Of a stretch of 64,000 nt of DNA, positions 58,974-64,000 are shown one piece after another. The position numbers and the translations under genes are program-made. Source of the DNA: DATLRC01 sp035478435. Lineage in GTDB: Bacteria; Patescibacteriota; Saccharimonadia; Saccharimonadales; UBA4665. Where the stretch lies: positions 124,001 through 188,000 of the forward strand of contig DATIJT010000009.1 of the NCBI GenBank assembly GCA_035478435.1. The letters are read 5' to 3'. Position 1 is the first letter of the stretch. Every line of letters begins with the position of its first letter. The notes beneath the pieces are model-generated. The model worked only from the letters and a program-made list of their open reading frames with translations. It was not told where the DNA came from and made no database searches.

Positions 58974-59312
58974 CTACATCTTGATTTCGACGTCGCAGCC
59001 GGCCGGAAGGGACAGGTTCATCAGGCTGTCGATGGTCTTGGGGGTTGGCTCAAAAACGTCGATTAGGCGCTTATGGACGCGCATTTCAAACTGCTCGCGG
59101 CCTTTTTTGTAAACATGCGGGCTTTTGATGACAGTAAAAGTACTGCGGCGGGTGGGCAGCGGGATCGGCCCGGCCAGTGAAGCGCCAGTGCGCAAAGCCG
59201 TATCAATAATCTGCTTAGCAGCTTGGTCGATGACCTTATGGTCATAGGCCTTTAAGCGGATACGGATTTTTTGTTTAATTTCCGGGGCAGCGGCCTTTTT
59301 TGCTTCAGCCAT
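58974..59312 (-). CDS. rpsJ: Ribosomal protein uS10
   Basis: KIRIRLKAYDHKVIDQAAKQ, GPIPLPTRRSTFTVIKSPHV and RLIDVFEPTPKTIDSLMNLS; 112 residues from the chosen ATG with a short extra N-terminal segment. It has its own promoter-leader, of which a diverged copy lies upstream of the 88-residue gene. Confidence 0.96.
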   Translation of the reverse strand: MAEAKKAAAPEIKQKIRIRLKAYDHKVIDQAAKQIIDTALRTGASLAGPIPLPTRRSTFTVIKSPHVYKKGREQFEMRVHKRLIDVFEPTPKTIDSLMNLSLPAGCDVEIKM

Positions 59313-59339
59313 ATTTAACAACTCCTTATGTGATGTAAC

Positions 59340-59431
59340 ATCTTTGAACCGCTATAGAGAGCGGCGCCCAACGACTTTTAGTCATCACCATTAATTTACT
59401 GAGGTATTTTACAACAAAAGGGATAATAATG
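59340..59431 (-). repeat. Promoter-leader repeat E1 (before rpsJ)
   Basis: TTGTTG-17-TTAATG (59389-59417) is followed by hairpins GACT/AGTC and CCGCT/AGCGG. About two thirds of its positions match the block at 59758-59851. It directs rpsJ transcription. Confidence 0.75.
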
Positions 59432-59468
59432 AAATGCTTGAATCCAGACTATCGACTAGAGGTCACAT

Positions 59469-59735
59469 CTAGCTAGCTAAGTCAGCCCGCGCCTGTTCGG
59501 CTACAGCAAGTAAAGCGGCCGCTTGGTCAAGAGGTATTTTACCGAAATAAACTAAGTTACGTTCCGGATCGGGTTGAGCAGTCTCGGGCAGTTGAGTACC
59601 GGCCGGGCAAAAGTACCAATGCACAGGTCTATTTTCTTCATCGATCCACCTGTGCCCATCCATATTCCCTTCAATTACACCTACAAGGCCTGTTTCAAAA
59701 CTTGTCCTTGTGTCGTCGCGAAGGGCTTCCGCCAT
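59469..59735 (-). CDS. 88-residue hypothetical protein between tuf and rpsJ
   Basis: The product (MAEALRDDTRTSFETGLVGV...) is acidic with an aromatic segment (HWYFCPAGTQLPE) and an Ala-rich C-terminal helix. AAGGA lies 6 nt before the ATG. Its promoter-leader is a duplicate of the rpsJ one. The function is unknown. Confidence 0.55.
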   Translation of the reverse strand: MAEALRDDTRTSFETGLVGVIEGNMDGHRWIDEENRPVHWYFCPAGTQLPETAQPDPERNLVYFGKIPLDQAAALLAVAEQARADLAS

Positions 59736-59757
59736 ATCATGTCCTTGCTAGCTTAAT

Positions 59758-59851
59758 ATCCTTTGGCTGCTCTAGAGAGTGACAAAGCAACTTTTAGTCA
59801 CCACGATTAATTTGTAAAATTATTCTACAACAAAAGTTAATATAAATGTAA
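59758..59851 (-). repeat. Promoter-leader repeat E2 (before the 88-residue gene)
   Basis: TTGTTG-17-TTAATC (59805-59833) with the same spacing, CTTTTGTTGTArAATA core and a GCTCT/AGAGC hairpin as E1. It is a diverged duplicate of the rpsJ promoter-leader. Confidence 0.75.
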
Positions 59852-59860
59852 CAATACCTA

Positions 59861-60076
59861 TTATGGATTGGGGTCTTCTGCAGGAGCTAGCCCGACATCT
59901 TCTGCTTTAGGGGGATCCTGTGGAGTGTTTCTAACACGCTCCATTACATCATCCATAAATCCTTCACGAGCAGGAGGCACCTCAGTCGCACCAAAAACCC
60001 TTCTGACTAGAGATCTTGCCTCTTCCTCGGACGTATCATCAGGCTTGCCTCTATCTTCACCGGATAATTCAGTCAT
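59861..60076 (-). CDS. 71-residue hypothetical protein downstream of tuf
   Basis: A very acidic, Pro-rich protein (MTELSGEDRGKPDDTSEEEA...) likely to be disordered, with one short helix (MDDVMERVRN). The tuf terminator precedes it. A TATTAT box ends 7 nt before the ATG, so it has its own leaderless-type promoter. Confidence 0.5.
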   Translation of the reverse strand: MTELSGEDRGKPDDTSEEEARSLVRRVFGATEVPPAREGFMDDVMERVRNTPQDPPKAEDVGLAPAEDPNP

Positions 60077-60107
60077 ATAAGGTATAATAACACAAATCTT
60101 ACATGAT

Positions 60108-60137
60108 AAAAGAGCGCCGAATAAGCGACGCTCTTTT
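60108..60137. terminator. Terminator after tuf
   Basis: AAAAGAGCG and CGCTCTTTT form a 9-bp stem with A/T tracts on both sides, starting 17 nt after the tuf stop. Confidence 0.85.
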
Positions 60138-60154
60138 AGATCTTGAAGTTTAAA

Positions 60155-61339
60155 TTACTTGACGATCTTGGTTACGACGCCGGCGCCGACGGTGCGGCCA
60201 CCTTCGCGGATAGCGAAGCGCAAACCTTGGTCCATAGCAATCGGAGCGAGTAGCTTAACTTTGAAAGTTACAGTGTCGCCTGGCATGACCATTTCTTTGT
60301 CAGCGGGCAGTTCAACTTCACCGGTTACGTCAGTGGTGCTGAAGTAAAACTGTTGTTTGTAGCCCTTGAAGAATGGGGTGTGGCGACCACCCTCTTCTTT
60401 GGTCAGGATATAAACTTCGCTGTCGAATTCGGTGTGCGGGGTAATAGTGCCTGGTTTAGCTAGCACCTGGCCGCGCTCGATGTCTTCGCGCTCAATGCCG
60501 CGCAGCAAGACACCGACGTTGTCGCCGGCCTGGCCTTGGTCAAGGTTCTTTTTGAACATCTCAACGCCGGTGACTACAACTTTCTTGGTAGGACGGATGC
60601 CGACAATTTCGACTTCTTCGTTTACTTTCACAACACCTAACTCAACCCGGCCAGTAGCTACGGTGCCACGACCCTTAATGGAGAAAACGTCTTCAATGGG
60701 CATTAGGAAAGGCTTGTCGAGGTCGCGCTTAGGCTCTGGGATGTAGTCGTCCATAGCTTTGACCAGTTCCATAACGGCATCTTCGTTAGCAGCGTCGCCT
60801 TCCAGAGCTTTGGTGGCCGAGCCGCGGATGATCGGGCAGTCACGGTCAAATTCGTATTTGGCCAGCAAGTCACGGATTTCTTCTTCAACTAGGTCAACCA
60901 ATTCTTGGTCAGCTAGGTCCATCTTGTTCATGAAGACCAAGATCTTCGGTACGCCAACCTGGCGGGCCAACAGCACGTGTTCGCGGGTTTGGGGCATGGG
61001 GCCGTCGGCAGCAGATACAACAAGGATGGCACCGTCGATCTGAGCGGCACCGGTAATCATGTTCTTAACGTAGTCGGCGTGACCTGGCATGTCAACGTGG
61101 GCGTAGTGGCGCTTTTCGCTTTCGTATTCCTGGTGGCTTGTGGCGATGGTTATACCACGAGCTTTTTCTTCAGGGGCATTGTCAATTTCGTCGTATTTAA
61201 CCGGTTTGTTAATAGAGCTGGGTAGTTTTTTAGCCAGTACAGCTGTAATCGCGGCGGTTAAAGTAGTTTTGCCGTGGTCGACGTGACCCATAGTACCGAC
61301 GTTAACGTGAGGCTTAGAACGGTCAAAATTGTCTGCCAT
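60155..61339 (-). CDS. tuf: Elongation factor Tu
   Basis: G1 GTMGHVDHGKTTLTAAI, DMPGHADYVKNMITG, the NKMD guanine motif and domains 2-3 (GRVELGVVKVNEEVEIVG, FAIREGGRTVGAGVV) are complete in 394 residues. It delivers aminoacyl-tRNA to the ribosome. AAGGAG lies 9 nt upstream. Three unknown genes separate it from fusA. Confidence 0.98.
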   Translation of the reverse strand: MADNFDRSKPHVNVGTMGHVDHGKTTLTAAITAVLAKKLPSSINKPVKYDEIDNAPEEKARGITIATSHQEYESEKRHYAHVDMPGHADYVKNMITGAAQIDGAILVVSAADGPMPQTREHVLLARQVGVPKILVFMNKMDLADQELVDLVEEEIRDLLAKYEFDRDCPIIRGSATKALEGDAANEDAVMELVKAMDDYIPEPKRDLDKPFLMPIEDVFSIKGRGTVATGRVELGVVKVNEEVEIVGIRPTKKVVVTGVEMFKKNLDQGQAGDNVGVLLRGIEREDIERGQVLAKPGTITPHTEFDSEVYILTKEEGGRHTPFFKGYKQQFYFSTTDVTGEVELPADKEMVMPGDTVTFKVKLLAPIAMDQGLRFAIREGGRTVGAGVVTKIVK

Positions 61340-61422
61340 ATTATTTTTACTCCTTAGATATCGTGAATTTGTTAATTAATTGTTTGCATGAGGATATTAG
61401 AACTCACACAAGTTACCGGACA

Positions 61423-61451
61423 ATTATAGAGAAACGCTAACAGTTTGTAAA
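61423..61451 (-). promoter_or_regulatory. Promoter of tuf
   Basis: TTTACA, a 17-nt spacer and a perfect TATAAT, giving a leader of about 75 nt that ends with AAGGAG. Confidence 0.8.
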
Positions 61452-61467
61452 GAGGTATGTTAGTTGT

Positions 61468-61917
61468 TTACTGGACTCTTACTTTTGCTTGGCGGGGAGG
61501 ATTCAAATTCAGCCGCTGGCTAGTCTTAAGTTCGAGGGCGCCTCTAGCTATACAACGCCTAAGTAGAAGGGCAGTTCGCCGTGAAATAGGCTCGCGATGT
61601 CTCTCCTCTAATAACCTGAGCGAGCTTTCGGCCGTGACCGGGTCGCCTAATTTGACTGCTGCTTTACCTAACTTGAACAAAAAAGCAAAGCGAGCATTTT
61701 CCGCCGGTACAGGGTGTGGCAGTGAATGCTCATGCGCAGGTGTTGAGTAGCCTTGTACCAGGCCAGCCAAACTAGCGACTTCCGGGGGCCTTAAGCCTTC
61801 GGGCAAAACTCCTAACAAGCTTTCGCCATCCAGCTCCTGTCCAGCTACAAAGCTATTGACTGCTGGAGCCACGGCTTCGGCAATGCGCATTATTCGGTTG
61901 ACAGGCTTTCTAGGCAT
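61468..61917 (-). CDS. 149-residue hypothetical protein between fusA and tuf
   Basis: An Ala/Leu/Arg-rich, mostly helical basic protein (MPRKPVNRIMRIAEAVAPAV...) with an Arg-rich second half (LEERHREPISRRTALLLRRC). It is not recognised. The tuf promoter lies just after its stop. Confidence 0.5.
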   Translation of the reverse strand: MPRKPVNRIMRIAEAVAPAVNSFVAGQELDGESLLGVLPEGLRPPEVASLAGLVQGYSTPAHEHSLPHPVPAENARFAFLFKLGKAAVKLGDPVTAESSLRLLEERHREPISRRTALLLRRCIARGALELKTSQRLNLNPPRQAKVRVQ

Positions 61918-61999
61918 AAACTTAAAGTTAAAGTTTATATTGTCTTTATTCTATCACTTATTGTTGTTTTTAGCAATTTGTTAGGCTACTGCGTATTGC

Positions 62000-62731
62000 C
62001 TAGAATCTTACGCCCTCAAGAATAGCTTGGTCTTCCATTATTCTATATTGCTCATTTTTACGACCAGCTGCACCCCAATAAGCGTCCATGATCCTTCTTA
62101 TGCCATCATAAAAGGGCTGGCGCTGAGAGGCCTCAACTCCATGTCTTATTACAACGGCCCTAGTCCTTCTTAATTCAATCCGAAAACCTCTTTCTAAACT
62201 TTGCTTGACGATGCGCTTTGGATGTGGATTAATCTTTGAACCCTTGGGCAGCCTAAACTCGGAAACTTCTCCTACAAGTGGTCGCACATTATTATCGGCA
62301 ACTTCGGCCCCTCTCACAATCCCCCAAACTGCATCTATTAGAGCTTGCGCTAGCAACCTGCGATGCAAATCCTCAGCTTTTGTAGGGGGTCTTAATATAC
62401 TAAGAGTCGGCTCAACAAAGGGGAAAGTCTCCCATAATGTGTTCACCCAGAGCCTTCTCTCCTTTTCATAGGAATTTTTAACCTCTAAAATTTTATCGCG
62501 AAATAGGGAGCCTGCAGGGTCAAAATCAGGTTCGGGGTCAGAATTGCCTAGCGCCGCATCTACCTCACTTTTTCGTTGACCTAGCAGGTCTACGGTTTCT
62601 TCTTTTGGATGCCCAGGCTCATCTATGAACCTACTAAGACAAAGAGCGCTTAGATAAACTCCTATGGCCTTGGCTTGAATAATTCGGGGAGATAGGTCGC
62701 CTCCGCCAGCAGCAACCAGCAACTCAGACAT
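62000..62731 (-). CDS. 243-residue hypothetical protein between fusA and tuf
   Basis: A helical protein (MSELLVAAGGGDLSPRIIQA...) with a charged middle (YEKERRLWVNTLWETFPF) and a basic region (RGFRIELRRTRAVVIRHGVE). No family is recognised. Its promoter uses a copy of the fusA 3' end as -35 and spacer, and the -10 box ends 6 nt before the ATG. Confidence 0.55.
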   Translation of the reverse strand: MSELLVAAGGGDLSPRIIQAKAIGVYLSALCLSRFIDEPGHPKEETVDLLGQRKSEVDAALGNSDPEPDFDPAGSLFRDKILEVKNSYEKERRLWVNTLWETFPFVEPTLSILRPPTKAEDLHRRLLAQALIDAVWGIVRGAEVADNNVRPLVGEVSEFRLPKGSKINPHPKRIVKQSLERGFRIELRRTRAVVIRHGVEASQRQPFYDGIRRIMDAYWGAAGRKNEQYRIMEDQAILEGVRF

Positions 62732-62737
62732 GCCGAT

Positions 62738-62766
62738 ATTATATCACTATTTGCTATTCTTGGCAA
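62738..62766 (-). promoter_or_regulatory. Promoter of the 243-residue gene, leaderless
   Basis: TTGCCA, a 17-nt spacer and TATAAT, ending 6 nt before the ATG. The -35 and spacer lie inside a copy of the fusA terminal codons. Confidence 0.75.
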
Positions 62767-62767
62767 T
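62747..62767 (-). repeat. Copy of the fusA 3' end
   Basis: ATTGCCAAGAATAGCAAATA plus G reads I-A-K-N-S-K-stop and matches the true fusA end (63740-63760) at 19 of 21 positions. The changes are one synonymous base and TAG for TAA. Confidence 0.75.
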
Positions 62768-62773
62768 CACTGA

Positions 62774-63721
62774 CTAATGTCCGTCCAGAAAACTGTCTCT
62801 GGTTAATTCCCTACTGGCAGCCAGTGAAGCTTCTAGATGCTTGTCTCGTTTTCTGATGAGATCTTGGCGACGCCGCGCTCTCATCTCTGCTACTTGATCT
62901 GGTGTCGGCATTTCAGAAATGGCCATTACGATACCAAATGCCTTAAACCGATTGGTAACCCTTTCGCCCGTAGCCTGAGAAGCTACATGCCTATAGTAAT
63001 CACTTCTACTCATTCTTTGTAAAGCTGGCAAAACAAATTCTTTAATATCTTGCAGATGAGCTGCGAGCTCATCTACACATCGCCGACTATGGCCACCGCG
63101 GACTCCTTTGCCCTCTCGAGCAATTCTTCTTATAGAATGATTAACCACTCGTCTGGCAATAGCATGGCCATCAACAGGACTAGCCCCATAATACATAGCG
63201 TCTACGCCCAACGTTAAAAGATCAATTTTTTGGAAAGTGCTTAGGCTAGGACTCATTACGACAGAACCAAGATGATCTCTTTGCAGTTCAATTTCGGGTC
63301 TTCGATTTTGAGAGATACGAACGGGTGCTGTCCCGTCTGCCATAAGAAAACCATACCTCTGTTTAAATTCCACCAACTTTCCTGACAGGCTAGTCATGTC
63401 TTTCTTTCTGCCCACCATTAGGCTAGTTAGCCAATCCAAAACTTCGGCACGGTGGACATCATAGCCCTCGGTGGTGGCTAGATCATTAAACGGGCGGACC
63501 TCGTCTACCAATAGTACCATCGGTAAAAGTGTAGGTAATTTGCTAGCTGCTTCCGCTGCTTTCCTGGCTCGTTCGGCTTCTTCTTTGGACCTTTTGGCTT
63601 GCCCCATGTCCACTAATTCGCCTAGATCCGGGAGCGCAGTAGTCGTTTCCACGGTGCCGCTATCAAGTTGAGCTTCTTCTCTAGCTCTTTTAGCCTCTGC
63701 TAAATCGACTACCTCGTTCAT
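62774..63721 (-). CDS. 315-residue hypothetical protein next to fusA
   Basis: The N terminus has two similar helical segments (VVDLAEAKRAREEAQ and LVDMGQAKRSKEEAERARK). The rest is Arg-rich and helical (ARRVVNHSIRRIAREGKGVR, EMRARRRQDLIRKRDKHLEA), suggesting RNA or DNA contact. It is not recognised. The gene is bracketed by two copies of the fusA terminal codons. Confidence 0.55.
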   Translation of the reverse strand: MNEVVDLAEAKRAREEAQLDSGTVETTTALPDLGELVDMGQAKRSKEEAERARKAAEAASKLPTLLPMVLLVDEVRPFNDLATTEGYDVHRAEVLDWLTSLMVGRKKDMTSLSGKLVEFKQRYGFLMADGTAPVRISQNRRPEIELQRDHLGSVVMSPSLSTFQKIDLLTLGVDAMYYGASPVDGHAIARRVVNHSIRRIAREGKGVRGGHSRRCVDELAAHLQDIKEFVLPALQRMSRSDYYRHVASQATGERVTNRFKAFGIVMAISEMPTPDQVAEMRARRRQDLIRKRDKHLEASLAASRELTRDSFLDGH

Positions 63722-63730
63722 TGATTTATA

Positions 63731-63759
63731 ATTATAGAATTATTTGCTGTTCTTGGCAA
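63731..63759 (-). promoter_or_regulatory. Promoter of the 315-residue gene, leaderless
   Basis: TTGCCA (inside the fusA 3' end), a 17-nt spacer and TATAAT, 9 nt before the ATG. Confidence 0.7.
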
Positions 63760-64000
63760 TGATAGCTTCGGCGACGTTGTTCGGGACGTCGGCGTAGTGG
63801 TCTAGTTCCATGCTGGAACTGGCGCGGCCCTGGGTCATGGAACGCAAGTTGGTGGTGTAGCCGAACATTTCGCCTAAAGGCACGAAAGCGGTAATTTCCT
63901 TGATGCCAGCGGTCAGGTCTTCCATGCTCTCAATCCGGCCACGCTTACTGTTCAGGTCACCAATTACGTCGCCCATGAAGTCTTCCGGCGTAACGACCAC
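63740..64000 (-). CDS. fusA: Elongation factor G, C-terminal fragment
   Basis: Only the last ~87 residues are in the window. VTPEDFMGDVIGDLNSKRGR and FVPLGEMFGYTTNLRSMTQG, ending in the SMELDHYADVP-type tail, are the domain V signature of EF-G, the translocation GTPase. Its final codons contain the -35 box of the next gene. Confidence 0.95.
   Translation of the reverse strand: MVVTPEDFMGDVIGDLNSKRGRIESMEDLTAGIKEITAFVPLGEMFGYTTNLRSMTQGRASSSMELDHYADVPNNVAEAIIAKNSK

Noticed and set aside
62747..63760. fusA pseudogene fragment
   Set aside because: Only 21 nt are shared; nothing upstream of the second copy resembles fusA, so it is a short repeat, not a broken gene copy.

Overview
The window looks like a chromosomal segment from a reduced-genome member of the Candidate Phyla Radiation (Patescibacteria), most likely Candidatus Saccharibacteria (TM7). 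The clues are a ribosomal-protein region without rpmD (L30), zinc-free (C-minus) forms of S4, S14, L33 and L36, RecR and DnaX that have lost their zinc clusters, many lineage-specific small proteins and short intergenic gaps. UGA is used as a stop codon (for example rplX), so the standard bacterial code applies. The phylum call is inference.

Layout. 1-6.2 kb: replication and repair on the minus strand (DHH phosphoesterase fragment, orf252, recR, ybaB, a membrane protein, dnaB, dnaX). 6.2-9.4 kb: hypotheticals, a lipoprotein, and rplJ-rplL behind an L10 leader. 9.4-15 kb: deoxynucleotide metabolism (a thymidylate kinase/ThyX-like fusion, dcd, a second thymidylate kinase) and an MprF-like aminoacyl-lipid synthase. 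15-19.1 kb: secE-nusG-[orf122-orf70]-rplK-[orf62-orf108]-rplA, with the bracketed genes foreign to the usual order. 19.2-26.5 kb: glycosyltransferase, orphan PAS histidine kinase, YgjP-like peptidase, P-loop kinase, lipoprotein, alpha/beta hydrolase and tRNA-Trp. 26.6-32 kb: an alpha-glucan cluster (GT4, GH57, GH15, ROK kinase). 32-40.3 kb: rpmG, three tRNAs, small ORFs, a flavin oxidoreductase, a TPR protein, holB, rluD and trpS. 40.3-64 kb: one long minus-strand ribosomal region. In transcription order it reads fusA(end)-orf315-orf243-orf149-tuf-orf71-orf88-rpsJ-orf173-orf93-orf59-rplC-D-W-B-orf112-rpsS-rplV-rpsC-rplP-rpmC-rpsQ-rplN-X-E-rpsN-H-rplF-R-rpsE-rplO-ABC exporter-secY-infA-rpmJ-rpsM-K-D-rpoA-rplQ-M-rpsI.

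The most unusual signals: (i) unknown small genes embedded in almost every universally conserved ribosomal/translation operon, two of them associated with duplicated neighbouring DNA (a copied fusA 3' end, and a copied rpsJ promoter-leader); (ii) a roughly 150-bp repeat that fills the gap between the stop codon of one ribosomal gene and the Shine-Dalgarno of the next, in three full and one partial copy; (iii) a perfect 16-bp inverted repeat burying the dnaB start region; (iv) many accessory genes whose -10 box lies 5-10 nt before the start codon, predicting leaderless mRNAs; (v) a tRNA-Thr(GGU) with G instead of the near-universal U33; (vi) a consistent loss of structural zinc sites.
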